Origin: Tretioscincus oriximinensis
Lineage: Eukaryota; Chordata; Lepidosauria; Squamata; Gymnophthalmidae
Direction: 5' to 3'
DNA: 64,000 nucleotides
NCBI GenBank assembly: GCA_022410635.1
Contig: JAJVDF010000252.1
Span: 1,744,504-1,808,503, forward strand
Position numbers and translations under genes: made by a program. The notes under the pieces are model-generated. The model did not search any database, had not been told where the DNA came from, and was given only the letters and a program-made list of their open reading frames with translations. Every line of letters starts with the position of its first letter. Position 1 is the stretch's first letter. Shown in pieces: positions 1-17,400 of this stretch.

Positions 1-2
1 CT

Positions 3-4868
<4,866 letters not shown>

Positions 4869-5100
4869 CTTGCCGGTCAAAGAAAGGAAAAAAGAAAAAA
4901 AAAACAACCGGAAAACAACACTTCCTTTCTGCTGATTGGCTGAGAGAACCCGGGAGGTCACGTGCTATTTCCGTTTTTTGCAGACGGCACGAGTCCCCTC
5001 CACGATAGGATTCTATTTCTATGGCTGCTGACGGCGGTGGGAGGGTGAGACGCGACTCAGTCAAGAAGGGAAATGCGCAACGACGCTCCGCGCCAATCAA
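4869..5100 (-). promoter_or_regulatory. EIF3F: EIF3F 5' UTR and CpG-island promoter
   Basis: CpG-rich sequence upstream of the EIF3F start. Read on the minus strand it contains an inverted CCAAT box (ATTGG, 4934-4938), an ETS-type GGAAGT near 4919-4926, and an E-box CACGTG (4959-4964). A long pyrimidine tract sits just before the start, as expected for a 5'-TOP translation-factor mRNA. The start region AAGATGGCGGC (about 4862-4872) fits a YY1 site. No TATA box was seen. The transcription start is not determined. Confidence 0.75.
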
Positions 5101-5154
5101 CGCACGTCTGTTGTTGCTATGCAGCGAGATATCGCGAGATCAGTCGAGCGAGAC

Positions 5155-5277
5155 AAATTATTTGTCCACACGGAGCCCCCTGGCTTATTCTATCCTGCTA
5201 TAGTCTATAGTGGCGTGAGGGTGGCCAGACTCCGTCTTAATATGTTACTCAGAATAAGGCTCCGTGTGGACAGGGCC
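5155..5277. mobile_element. Candidate MITE with GTCCACACGGAGCC terminal repeats
   Basis: The left end reads 'tgtccacacggagcc' followed by 'ggcttattct'. The right end 'agaataaggctccgtgtgga' is its inverse, giving about 20-25 bp inverted repeats around a short core. A related copy is at 44417-44594. I could not find a target-site duplication, so superfamily is undecided. Confidence 0.5.
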
Positions 5278-5520
5278 AGAGATGGCATTTTAGTTTATAG
5301 CACTTTCGAACTACATTCACATCAAAGTTTTAATCCAGATAAAGTGGAAAGAAAACGATTAGCCACTCTGAAAGTGGATTAAAACTTAAGGGCGAGTGCA
5401 GTCTATATTACAGCGCCCTGCCATCTATCTACAGGCCCATGCAGACTATGACAGACCCCACCAGGGCCTACTGCGTTTGTACTAGGATGCAGGTGGGTAG
5501 GGTCCCTATTCCGAGATATA

Positions 5521-5738
5521 CAGTGGTACCTCGGTTCTCGAACGCCTTGAATGTCGACCAAATCGGTGTTCGACCGGCAGATTCCAGAAACTTTTGCCCT
5601 GGAATCCGAACACCGATTTGGAACTCGAACTTCCTTCGGCGTTTTTTCGGCCAGGCGCGCCTTGCTGCGGTTCCCGAACAATTTGGTTCTCGACCGTCCT
5701 CCCGGAACGAATTGTGTTCGAGAACCGAGGTACCACTG
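5521..5738. mobile_element. Tc1/mariner-type MITE with TA target duplication
   Basis: 218 bp. The ends are inverted copies, 'cagtggtacctcggttctcg' on the left and the inverse 'cgagaaccgaggtaccactg' on the right. TA dinucleotides flank both sides (5519-5520 and 5739-5740), the target duplication typical of Tc1/mariner elements. It has no transposase and the internal sequence is also largely palindromic. Terminal sequence and TA flanks support the class; the family name is not determined. Confidence 0.85.
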
Positions 5739-5991
5739 TAATCCAGTTCATAAGGCTCGGTGCAGAAAGGGTCTTGGTGTACATCCACACGCACACCTTC
5801 TTCCCACTAGAAGCAGCCACGTAATCATTGGTTCCATTTGATCGTTGGCCCACTGTCCACAAGGCACTTGCATTAGCAAAGGAATGTGTAGTGACTTTAC
5901 TAGGTGGTGCTACTCATCCAGGAATTCCTCGATGTGTAACAATGCTGCCATTTGTGTGCACCGTTGTGCTTTTTGGAAATAGCACACACGT

Positions 5992-6155
5992 AAGGACATA
6001 AGAACAACCATAGTGGACCAGGCCAGAGTCCATCAAGTCCAGCATTCTGTGTCACACAGAGGCCCACCAGATGCACCTGGGCAGCCTGAACAGAGGAAAG
6101 CAAAATATGCTCCTGTTCATGACTCCCTGCAAATGGTATTTTAAGAGCACCACTG
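5992..6155 (-). repeat. CR1-like LINE 3' end fragment
   Basis: Matches the 3' end family at 39248, 41415, 46046 and 53669: 'catcaagtccagcattctgt', 'acacagaggcccaccagatg' and 'tgactccctgcaaatggtat'. On the minus strand this is the 3' UTR of the LINE whose reverse-transcriptase tail is seen at 7620 and 43004. Confidence 0.8.
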
Positions 6156-6204
6156 TGGCGTTCTATATTTTAAAGGTTTGTAATTCTTTTATAAACTTAC
6201 CAGA

Positions 6205-6860
6205 TATCCCAGAGGGAGGAGGGAAGAGCAGGCCTGGGCAGGGGCGTGGCTTCCTGGTTCCTTGTTTGGGAGGGGGTGTGGCTGGAGGAGCCAGCCAATG
6301 GGGCCTCAAATAGCCGGCTGGTCAGCATATAAAAGGGAAGCTGACCAGGGCTGGAGGCCTTTCTGTCAAGTAAGACTTGTGGTGTAGCAAGTGGGCAGAG
6401 GGGTCCGCTTCTGATCTGCCTCAGAGGGAGGGGTGGAAGTGTATGGTGGCCTGGAAGAGTCAAAGTGGAGGCTTGACTTGGGGCTAAAACCAATAAATAG
6501 ACATTGCGACAGTCGCTTTAAGTTCTGGAAACAAATGTTGCTCTTGCTTGGAGTTTGAGCTTGAGTCAGGCTTACCNTATAAAAGCCGAAGCTTTATTAT
6601 TCTTATCTTTCTTTCTATTTCTTATTTGTAAACAATAAACTTGTCATTTGTTTCAATTCAAATATNTCTTTCTATCTTTTGTTTATGTAACAATACTAAA
6701 TAAGCAGCTACTGGTGGGGGCTGGGAATAAAGCCCCATCACTGAGGTAAACGCAGAGGCCTTGTGTAGGCCTGAAGATATTACTGTTGCTCCAAGCAGTC
6801 GTGGGTGCTGGCTTGGGCAACAGGGTGGATACTGTGGCACCCCTAGCTGGGAGGGTCATC
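6205..6860 (+). repeat. LTR-like block with TATA box and polyadenylation signals (tentative)
   Basis: Contains a TATA box (CATATAAAAGGG near 6326), a downstream AATAAA near 6490, a second TATAAAAGCC near 6578 and further AATAAA near 6636. Upstream is a GC-rich, GTGGC-type promoter-like stretch. This order resembles the U3-R-U5 layout of a long terminal repeat. I could not define TG...CA ends or a target duplication, so the element class stays open. Confidence 0.35.
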
Positions 6861-7619
6861 TAATAGTGGGGCCCTAAACAGGTTTGCCATTTTTAAAAAG
6901 TTGTAGGCTTTTAACGGCTTCTGACCTTCACCCTTCCCCTCTGCCTTCCTCCCCCCCCCCCCCTCCGACATGGGAACCTTGGGAACCTTAGCAGTGGCAT
7001 CCAGGGCAGGTTCTGCCAGGCACTATGGCAGCAGTTGCAATACTGATTGACCTGCTGCCAGGAACGTAGAGGCAAGCAACATCTTTACTTTCATTTCGTG
7101 TTCTGGACTGGGGAGCCAGTCAGCCCTATCTACTTGTGTTGCAGTGCACGCATCCTACACAACAATGGAAGAGAAGTCCAGGAGTCTATGGATTTTAAAA
7201 TTAAATTTTAAAAAATCTAGGATATGACATCTCAGAAATCTGGGATTTAATACCAGATTCCTGGAACACACCCAATAACCAGGACTGTTCTGGATAAATT
7301 GCAATAGATGCCAAATATCAATGTACCATACAATCTTGACAGCACTAGGGAAGTAGNTTCAATTGCCTCAATAAGGAGATTTCCTTCCTTCCCTCCATTG
7401 CTTATCTTCCTCACTTCCTTTCTGGAGGCTGCCAAAATTCTGAGCCCTGTTACTGGTCTCTGGAGGATGTAAAGTTCCAAGCCCTGTCATTGGTAGTTGT
7501 ACTTCAGAACGTTGGACTCTTTCATATGTGTTTTATTATATGTACAGTTAATCTAGAATTAGAGTAAGCAAAACAATGACATAACAAAGTTCGCTGATAG
7601 CATCAAACTGTTCAAATAG

Positions 7620-8222
7620 TGCAAACTGGAAGAGGTTGTGAAGGGCAACAAGAATGATCAAGGGTCTGGGGCACCTCCCTTATGAAGTCAGGCTGCAACG
7701 TCTGGGCCTCTTCAGCCTTGAAAGGCGACGTTTGAGAGGTGATCTGATTGAAGTGTACAAAATTAAGCATGGGATGGCCAGGGTGAATAGAGAAAAAATG
7801 TTTTCTCTGTCACACAACACAAGGACCAGAGGGCACTCCTTAAAACTGTTGGGTAGAAAAGTGAGAACAGACAAAGGAAAGTATTTTTTCACCCAGAGGG
7901 TCATCGGCCTGTGGAATTTACTTCCTGAAGAGGTGGTGGTAGCTAACAGCTTGGATAGTTTCAAGACAGGTTTCAAGACTAGGCAGGTTTATGGACACCA
8001 AGGGTATAAATAGATACTAGGATGGATGTCTGGATGTTGCCTCTGGGATGGAGCAGCAGGTAATACTCCTGAAATGCCATTTGCAGGAAGTCATGAACAG
8101 GTGCACATTTTGCTTTCCTCTGTTCAGACTGCCCAGGAGCATCTGTTGGGCCTCTGTATGAGACAGAATGCTGGACTAGATGGGCTATGGCCAGATCCAG
8201 TATGGCTCTTCTTATGTTCTAG
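7620..8222 (+). mobile_element. CR1-like LINE 3' fragment with reverse-transcriptase C-terminus
   Basis: An open stretch encodes [37 protein letters not shown] and a C-terminal VIGLWNLLPEEVVVANSLDS. This is the tail of a CR1/Jockey-group reverse transcriptase. The 3' UTR follows ('gctggactagatgggctatg') and ends near 'tggctcttcttatgttc'. The element is 5'-truncated, which is normal for this LINE class. Confidence 0.85.
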
Positions 8223-8462
8223 GGCTTCAGAAAGATCTGTTGACAATGGGGAAAGCAGGGAACTTATGTGGCAAAAGGGCTTTAGTGTTAGTACACAGTG
8301 ATGCATATACAGTGAGAAACCTTATTATACCAGTTTATGGGCTCTGAGCTTACTGTAATGAATTAGGAAAAAACATGTAACATTCTGGTAGGTAGCTCAA
8401 TGAATAGTTCGATCCAGTGCATAATGATAGTAAAACAAATTCAATGTTGGGAATCAAAAATA

Positions 8463-8738
8463 GGGGCAAAAAGAAGAACTGGGTTTTTATACCCTGCTTT
8501 TCTCTCTCAAAGGGACTCAAAGCGGCTTACAAGCTTATTTTTTGCCCAAAGGCTTACTTTCTATCTTCCTCACCAAGCTGTGATGGTCCCCATTTATCTA
8601 ATCGCAAATTCTTGCTTTCAAATAGCTAGGTTGGCTACAGCTGAGGCTCACTTCTCTCCACAGCTAATATAGAGCTTTAAACTTGGCATCTCTGCTGAAA
8701 CACCAGGGTTCTTAACCACTGTACCACTGTGCCTCCCT
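8463..8738 (-). repeat. tRNA-derived SINE, variant head
   Basis: The body matches the 3857 SINE ('gggactcaaagcggcttaca') with an AAGAAGAA tail at its left. The right end, read on the minus strand, is GGCACAGTGGTACAGTGG followed by TTAAGAACCCTGGT, a different tRNA-like head. It therefore represents a second subfamily. Confidence 0.75.
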
Positions 8739-8769
8739 AATCATTATGGCTTTTTAAAACTCTGTGATG

Positions 8770-8890
8770 ATGATGCATTTGGAATACTGTGTACAATTCT
8801 GGTTATTGTTCCTCAGGAAGGATATTATGGAGCTGAAAAAAGGTGTGGAAAGGGCAAGTAGAATTATGAGGGCATTAGAACACTTCCCTT
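8770..8890 (+). repeat. CR1-like LINE internal fragment
   Basis: Matches the reverse-transcriptase segment at 43085-43200 ('catttggaatactgtgtaca', 'aattctggt', 'ggatattatggagctg') but is diverged and short. Confidence 0.65.
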
Positions 8891-9299
8891 GTGCAATTTT
8901 TGTATCTGAAAAATAACATGTTTTTACTTAGGTTTTCCATTGGCTTATTATGGTCTGGGAAAGCAAAAAAAATCCAGCTTAATTCAGGTACTAATTGCAG
9001 GAGCAGAACCTAACAGCCTTAGGATCATAATTCTTGACCAGCGATGAAAATATGTGGGGTTACCTTAGAGCAGTTACGTGCCTTTTGGTCTAACTTATCT
9101 TACAGGACTGTTGTGGGAATAAAACGATGAGGAAAATAGTGTGAAGAACTTTTAACACTTTGGAAGAAAAATAGGATATACTGTAGATGTTTCAAATAAA
9201 TCTAACAATACTTTTTGTTGATTTCTCAGTTGTTAGAATGAGTTAATTTAACTTTTGAAAAAGGCAGGTTATGTGGTAGCATGTTAAAGATTTTATATA

Positions 9300-9510
9300 C
9301 AGGGTGCTTCAAAAAATGTATACACACTGTGAACTTCCATAGAAAATTTATTTACTGTTCTACTGTTGTACAAAGTTAAATTTCAGGAAATTAGAAAGCT
9401 TAAAGTCCAATGTAAATAAAATGTAAATAACAAATGTTAATACTGTTCAAATTGGTGACCTGCATATTGGTGGAAGTTCAAAGTGTGTATGCATTTTTTG
9501 AAGCACCCTG
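9300..9510. mobile_element. Tc1/mariner-type MITE with TA target duplication
   Basis: 211 bp. The termini are 'cagggtgcttcaaaaaatgt' and its inverse 'attttttgaagcaccctg', extending to about 29 bp with a few mismatches. TA flanks both sides (9298-9299 and 9511-9512). The AT-rich core has no ORF, so this is a non-autonomous copy. Confidence 0.8.
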
Positions 9511-9773
9511 TATATCAGAATAAGAACTAAAATGTGTATTTAATAAAATGAACTGCAAATATAGCAAAGCAAGATGGCCACAATCTTTTAATAACTGTTA
9601 GCCATTTAGATAGGAAAACTGCAGATCCATCAGAGAATTTATCTACATACAATAAGTATTTCAGATAGATGATCACAATTCACTTATAGTAAATAGCTTT
9701 TATTTCTCCTCTTGCACAGCTATTTTCCAGTGTGAAAATAAATGAACTTACCTCAGGAAAATTGTTTTGTTTC

Positions 9774-9825
9774 TCTCTCTCTCATTCTGTCTCTCTCTCT
9801 CTTTCACACACACATACACATAATT
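9774..9825. repeat. CT/CA microsatellite
   Basis: Imperfect (CT)n runs followed by a short (CA)n run. Confidence 0.9.
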
Positions 9826-10214
9826 AATCAGATTAACAAGTTATTTTTAAAACTGTAATTTATATTTTAGGAAGATCTGCATCGTTTGATAATAGTACTG
9901 CTTTGGCAATACACACTAAAATTCATCTCTAATCTTCTCGGGGAGAAATGACATCCAGAAAGCTTACACAGCTAATCTCATGACTTTCAGAAAAAATTGA
10001 CTTTTTATCTGTCCATCCTCTGTCATTCTGATGAACTTAATAACAACCTTTTTCATGAACTAAAGAAGTTGTTTCTGTGCAGTGGAACTGCAGTGGCAAA
10101 TCAAATGGCTTTAAATATTTCAAGAATATATAGTCTTTTTTTGCAGTATTACTTAAAAATGTGCCAAAATGCAAATGTATCTGTTTTTCACAATCAGAAC
10201 ATTTGTCTGAAAAG

Positions 10215-11359
10215 TTTATTTCAAATTCTCTGAACACTTAAAAGCAATGTTGCTTTAGATGTTACACAAGTGTCCAGACAGAACTAAACAAAATTAAACT
10301 GTTATAAATTACAAGTTTTTTCTTCTGAAAAAGCTTCAGTCAACAACAAAAAAAAGAACATGACACACACATTGTGAGGAAACCCCCAACATTTCATGCA
10401 ACAGCAGGCAAGATGTAAAAAGCCACCTAAATTCACACATTTGTACATTGAATCATCAGAAAAAAGTATTCTTTAGTAAATCTGTACATCCAAATACATT
10501 TGGGAGCTACATCTAAGTTACATCATTTAATGTTTTATACACTTGTTACCCCTTATAAATCAAGTAAACACTCCAAACCAGAAATGGGGTGGGAAGCTGG
10601 GTTAAGAGAAAAATCATAAGAAGACATTCAATTATTTTGTTATCTAGATCTCCACGTGTTGAATAAAAACAGATTGCATCATCTTCATTTAACATACTCG
10701 CTTCCTAACTGTACAAAAACTGCAGTGCAGAGAATTCCACCTACTTAATTTCTTTGGATGGATCTTGAATATAGCTGGGTTTCACTTTAAATGATTGTAA
10801 ACCAGAAAGTTGGTCCTATTAAACTGATACTGCATGCCTTATTAAACAAATGCATGTATATTTTGCCCTAAGTGATACTACAAATTATCCTGGTACAACC
10901 CAGCACTTCTTTACCCTGTGAAATAGTACAACCAGACGGGGGCAGGGGAACCTTTCCAGAATATTTTAAGTACCAATAACCAAATCGGCAACGTTTAATA
11001 GCCCCAAGTTTCTCTTTCCTTTTTAACTGAATGGAACAAAAGTGTAGATATGGTTTGTCCTCTTCACTGAAGAGAGCTAGTCTATTTCATTTTAATGAGC
11101 TAGTTTTTGGGAAGATTAGCATGTACTGTGGTAATGCCTACTGAATACAATCCAAGCTTTTGCTGAGAACAGTTGAAGAAAGTCAGTAAGAACCTAGGAT
11201 CAATGAAAACAGATGTTGCTTTAAGTGATCCACAAAAGAGAAACCCACAGAGTGCCCAGTGTTAAATACACAATTTTCTTGCACTTTTTGGTGTGCAAGT
11301 TTATATACTCTGTTCCCACCCCCACCCTCAAAATGTTAACTGTTCCATAGTTCAGTTTT
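10215..11359 (-). other. TM9SF3: TM9SF3 3' UTR (end tentative)
   Basis: Sequence after the TM9SF3 stop, AT-rich and free of recognisable repeats, as expected for a UTR. An AATAAA on the minus strand at 10215-10220 is one candidate polyadenylation signal. Another AATAAA near 9697 would give a longer transcript. I cannot choose between them from sequence alone. Confidence 0.5.
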
Positions 11360-11427
11360 CTAGTCAATTTTCACATTTGTGTAGATTTTTCGAACAAAGG
11401 CACTTGTTCCCATATAGCCAATAGCAC
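11360..11427 (-). CDS. TM9SF3: TM9SF3 coding exon 15 (last)
   Basis: Completes Gly, then [21 protein letters not shown] and TAG. The C-terminal KID fits the family's KXD retention signal. Confidence 0.97.
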
Positions 11428-14400
11428 CTGTAAAATGGAAAAAGAAAAAAAGATTCGCTTAAGTATAAAAGTGATATGGTCTGTTTCTCAACAAAAATAT
11501 AAGATACAAATTACCTCCTTAAAATTCAGTTCATGACATATACTTTTAAAACGTGAAAAAATATATAGATATTTAAAAAGAAAGATGGCTATGTATTTCC
11601 TTCTCCAGTATAAAAAACCGTTATAATATCCCAATGAAATTTATCTCAAAACTAAAATAGATGTTCTAAATAATCCAGGCTTCCAAGTACTATGCTATTT
11701 GGAGAAACATGTGAAACCTGTCTTATTCTGAAATCTGTTTGGATGATATAAGAGTGGGAATTCAAGGAGATGAATGATTAATGACTGATCTAATAATTAG
11801 ATGTGATACTATAAAAAATATACTTGCTTATGCGTAATGTTAGCAGAGAATGTCTAATGGTGAGACAAAGATACTAATTTCTCTCATTTGCTTTCAAGTC
11901 ATGATAGCTGCTAGTTAGAATTATTCAAAATGTATATTAACCTGAAAAAAACTTCAAGCAGGAATCTAGAGGCCTGGAATAATCAAATCTATGGTTAATG
12001 AAGTAAGTGAACCTATGCAAAAACTGCAGAAAGAAGGATAAGATAGTTCTCTGCACTTTTGCATGAGGCTTGCATATTCCCAAGAAGGTTCTGGATGCCA
12101 TAAAAATTCATGTCTGTTATGTAAAACACCAGACGGGCCTGAGACTTCCAAAGCAGTTTGGAAGAAACAAAATTCTGATGCTAATTCTGATGTAAAACTG
12201 AGCATTCAATTTATGACAAACACAAGTGCTCCTAGAAAAGGAAGCAACTTCTAAGTAAATAAAAGCATAAACAACAATGGGCTATGCTTATCTTATACTC
12301 AGTTAGTACAATGAAATAATCTCCTTATACACATTTTCCTATATATACCTGACCCTGACATTAGTCCCTCAGCATCTGAAGAAGTAGAGGTGTGTAGGAA
12401 AGCTTATGCCACCCACTTTTCTCAAGTTAGTCTGAAAGTGCTGCTAGCTCCTTTGCTGGACTTTCTACTAGACTAACACGGCTATTTCTCTGAAAATGAA
12501 ATAATTACTTTAAGAAAGAAACGGAAGGAGTTTCTGTAAACAGATTAAGAATAATACAAGCTTTACAAGGACACACCAGATCAATTTGCTTAACAGCATT
12601 TTAAATACATTCTATAACCAAATTTAACTTACCACACATTATTCCCAGGGCTGTGCTAAATACTGCCATATAACCAAAGTAAAATGATGTTTGAAACAAG
12701 CCATACATTCTGGAAGGGAAAAAGAAAGGAAAGAAAAGGGATTTTTTTACATTTCCCAAATTGCCAGTAATTAAGAAATATTTCAGGTAAAAATACAAAA
12801 TATAAAAGACTACCTACTTTGTCTTGAAAAAGTAGTAATAAAAGGAGTACATGTAAACATAGATAGCAGTTGAAGCAGCAGATAGAAAACTTGTCCACTG
12901 CCTGGAAAAAACAGACAAGCCTTTCAATTAGGAAAAAAAAACCTGCAAACATTAGAATATTTTTAGCAGCTACAAAATATAATTTTACAAATACAGTTTT
13001 CCACTTGTTTTAGGTACTTTATGTTGCAACTTTGAATTTGCTGTTTGTTGGCAAAGATCTGATAGTAAACATCAAAATGCACTTACCACCTATAGTCTTC
13101 TGCATTTAGTAGAAAGTACGTACACACAATTGTTACACACACGGTCACAATGCAGAGGATAACTAGCACTAACATCATGAAGCCATAGACGTAGTATATT
13201 TTATATGCCCAGAAGGATGTGAAGATAAAATACCTAAAGATAAAGGAAATCATATTTAGTTTTTAAATATCTCTCTCAAATTAAATAAGGCTGACACAGC
13301 ATTTACCAGTTTATATGCCAANTTCTCTTGAAAACAAGACTTACATTTCAATAAAAATGGAACCAAATGGAAGAATTCCACCTAGACATACGATAACAGC
13401 TGGTTCCATAAACCTGGGGAGAAAAACAGAATTAATGTTCACTTTTGACGAAACAAATCTACCCTTGATTAAAAGCAGCACAAAATCTAAGTCTCCTTTA
13501 TTACATTTCATCACATGCCACAATGTGCACTATGACACTGAACTTACGTTGGTTCCACACTTACCTGTGCTATCCCAGACCAGAGTGGGATGCATTATCC
13601 AGAATAAATGACCTTTCCTAAGCTGGGGTAGATTGAGCCACATACAGCCAGACTGCATTGAGAAGGCCTGTTCCATGCCAGTTCCCATGCTTGCATTAGT
13701 TTTGGCGCTGGCACTAGGGACTTCTGCATGCTTCTATTTTGGTACAATTTGTTATAGTGCTACTGAAATGGAAGCTCTGTGGTATACTGATCTATGAGAC
13801 ATGCTATCTCTTTGGCTCCCTAGTACATCAGTTAACCTCAATCAGATGAATGGACCAAAACATCATTTTGAAAATTCTGCATCCATCTATGTTTTGTCCT
13901 GTGTGCACACTAGAGGAGGGCAGGAACTCCTTTAAACTGCATCACCCTGCAGCAAGGAGGTTCATAGAGCCCTTCATAATCTGGTCTTGTAGAAAATGCA
14001 GAAACAGACTTGAATTTGAGATGGGAGACTGACACACAGTTAATAAAACATATTAAGTTTACCATTTTTTTTCTGGTATTGGACGAGGAACCGCATTGAC
14101 TCGACAAGGAAAATTGGGCTGTCCAGAAAGATTCCTTCCAAGGATTGTGCCCACAAGGTTCAAAGGAAGAATAACAAAGAAGCAGATGCAACATACAGCC
14201 ACCTATAAACTCACAGACACACAAGAAGAGAGAATATCAAGTTGCAGAAGCATATATGAAATGTTCTCCTTGCAAAAGTGCCCATTATACTATAGCAAAT
14301 GTTAACATTGCAAACATGAATCATAACAAACTTGACTCCTAAATTACTTACAGGGGCAGTAACTTATATTCGTCACATAGCCTATGAATACCTGTAGATC

Positions 14401-17400
14401 TTAAATCCTGTACTTTTTGGATAATTTCTACATTTCACAATATGGCTTGAGAAGGAATACAAATGGGCCACTTAGGTTTTTATATTGCTTATTTTATGTG
14501 GCAATATGAGAAAAAGAAGAAGAACTGGGTTCTTATACCCCACTTTTCTCACCTTTCAAAGGGACTCAAAGCGGCTTACAAGGGTATTTTTGCCCAAAGG
14601 CTAACATTCTATCTTCCCCACCAGGNTNTGGTGGTTCCCATGTATCTACTTGCAGTCAGTTGCAATTTCTTGCAATTCATCCTTTTGAATAGCTGGGTTG
14701 GCTAGAGCTGCAGGCTAGTGGAAGGTGCTCACCCCTCCCCACGTCCCACACAGGGCTTCAAAACCTGATCTCCCAGGCGAGAGACGAATTCCTTAGCGAC
14801 TGAGTTATCCGCTCCTGCCAAAAGGGGTGAGGTGGAGAGTCTGGAGAAATCTGTAGAGTGTTTCACTTCCAGAATGATTTATTAAACAAATCTTGCTCTT
14901 TTTAATTTAATTTATACCCCTGCATTTAAAATTAATTAAAAATTAAAAATGTTGTCTTTGATCTCAAACACCAAAGTTGAACATCTGGATCTTTTTGTTC
15001 TACCAACTATGCTATGAAATGCTATAGGTTGTTATTTTTCCATCAGTACTATATAATATTGATACAGTGCNATTGTTTTTAAGGTTATCAACCATTTTGA
15101 GGTTTTCTATTAGANTAACAAAGTTGTAGAAGCTTTACATTTAACTAAATGAAACAGAGAGCAACCATAATTCGCTGGTACTTTTTAATTTTCCTTGAGA
15201 GATTGCAACTATTTATAACGCTGCTTTCATTAAATTTCTTTCTTCCCTCTCTCCTCATATCATTGGACTGTGGAATTTTCTTCCAGAAGAGGGGTGGTAG
15301 CTAGCAATCTGAACAGCTTTAAGACAGGGCTAGATACATTTATGGATACCAAGACTATAAATAACTACTAGGGTGGATTTTTTTAAACTGCCTCNAGGAT
15401 GGAGCAGTGAGTTGCAGGGAGTTGAGAATATGTTAAGATTGTGCCTTATTCTATTCAGACTGCCCAGATGCAATTGCCAGGCCTCTGCATGAGACAAAAT
15501 GCTGGACTAGATGGGCAGGCACGGACAGCTCAGTTGCTTAGGAATTCGTCTCTTGCCTGGGAGATGGGGTTTCGAAGTGGGGAGGGGTGAGCACCTTCCA
15601 CTAGCCTGTAGCTCTAGCCAACCCAGCTATTCGAAAGCATGAACTGCACGAAATGGCAACTGACTGCAAGTAGATACATGGGAACCACCAGAGGCTGGTG
15701 GGGAAGATAGAATGTGAGCCTTCGGGCAAATATATATCTTTGTAAGCCGCTTTGAGTCCCTTTGAAAGGTGAGAAAAGCGGGGTATAAGAACCAAGTTCT
15801 TCTTCTTCTTCTTCTCAGGCCCTATGCAGCAGGACTCCTCTTATGTATACATAATACGAAAGATTATACACATTTGTCTACACATAATTCTCTTATTTTT
15901 ACATTAAGTTGGGAGTTTCATCCCACCTTAAGAGACTAACAAGAAAAAAATATGCAACATGAGCTTTTGTAGATAAGTCTTCTTCAGTTTCTGTGGAAGT
16001 ATGAAAAAAGATTTGTACATGAAAATTCATGCTCTTACCTTTTCCTTATTGGTCTCTAAAGTGTTAAGAACATAAGAAGAGCCATATTGGATCAGGCCAC
16101 AGCCCATCAAGTCCAGCATTGCAAGACTCCTTGCTAGAAATTCTATATCTTGACCAATACAGCTACTTCTTTGAGTTTTATGTCTTTGTTAATTTCATTT
16201 TCAATTCTATTTTTCCAATTTTCTTTCTAAATACATTAATTGTTGATTTTCTTATCATTTTATCTAATAGTATGGTTTACAGTATTCATGGTATACTTAA
16301 GTATATCATATTTAATATTTCACTGCTATCTAATAATTTAAGATTTCGTGGTTGAAGTACTACTCACCATAGTCCCGAAGGGAATAGCTCTTGAAGCGTG
16401 GTAATAAATGGCTATGAAGTTAATGAAAAATGCTGTTCCACACACCATAGCAGGGATAAGGAATGCCCCTATGAACATCTGTTTTATCCATCGTCTTCCT
16501 GTGAAGGTAAATTATACTAATATTAGTTCTTAATCTTAATATACCAATATGGCATGCGTCTTACTTGGAATTTGCTGTTTGTTGCATCTGCTGAGGACAT
16601 CTATTGCCTTATTTTATAATCCCCACCACTGAAGTTTTCCAGTAATCTGGGGAAAAGTGAATGTTTCTGTGCTGTCAGCAACAGAAGGACTGGAAATACT
16701 CTGCCAGGAGGCCACTTAAAACCTCTATTAAGGGTGGGGCTTCTGNTGCTGCAGCCATAGTAGCAAAGCATGACTTACCTCCTAGATCTGGAGAATAACA
16801 CATTCAACTAAAAAAGGTAGTGTATATATATATATAGAATAAATAGGAGCATAAACTATACTACTCAAAACAGTTAAGGAAATACTTTAACATACACTGT
16901 TATGTTAAAGTGTTCCCTTAATTGTTTTGAACCATACATATAGAAGCAAATGCAAGAGAAGAAGATCCTAATAAATTCCACGACAAAGTGCAAAAGGTGA
17001 TACCTTTACCTTAGTAAGGAAGTTATTACAAGAGAAATAGATCAGCCTAGAATAGCAAGACGTTTTGGATCATGTTTCAACAATAATAATTACGCTGTGC
17101 AAAGAGGATTCATNTTTATTACCTCCACCTCCTTCAATCAACATTAATCCAGATTTTACATAAAAAGTAAAACAAAAGAAAATATTACTAAAGTTTCAAA
17201 GGAAAAAGAATCCTAATGGCTTTCAACAAAGATAGGTGGAAACTTTGGGGATAAGCAAGACACAAGATATTAATCAGGAACGCTAGCAAAACAGCATCAG
17301 TAAGAAATGGGGGAGATAACTTGAAATAAATCAGAAAAACAAAAGTTACAGCTCAGCTATTTAAGAATAAATATGGAAAATGCCTGATAACAGTTAAGTG

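Larger units (their letters stand above)
5278..10214. other. Intergenic region between EIF3F and TM9SF3
   Basis: Repeat-filled interval with no protein gene. It holds a mariner-type MITE (5521), CR1-like fragments (5992, 7620, 8770), an LTR-like block (6205), SINEs (8463), a second MITE (9300) and a CT/CA microsatellite (9774-9825). I see nothing recognisable in about 6880-7600, 8900-9295 and 9513-9770. Part of 9513-10214 could still be distal TM9SF3 3' UTR. Confidence 0.6.
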
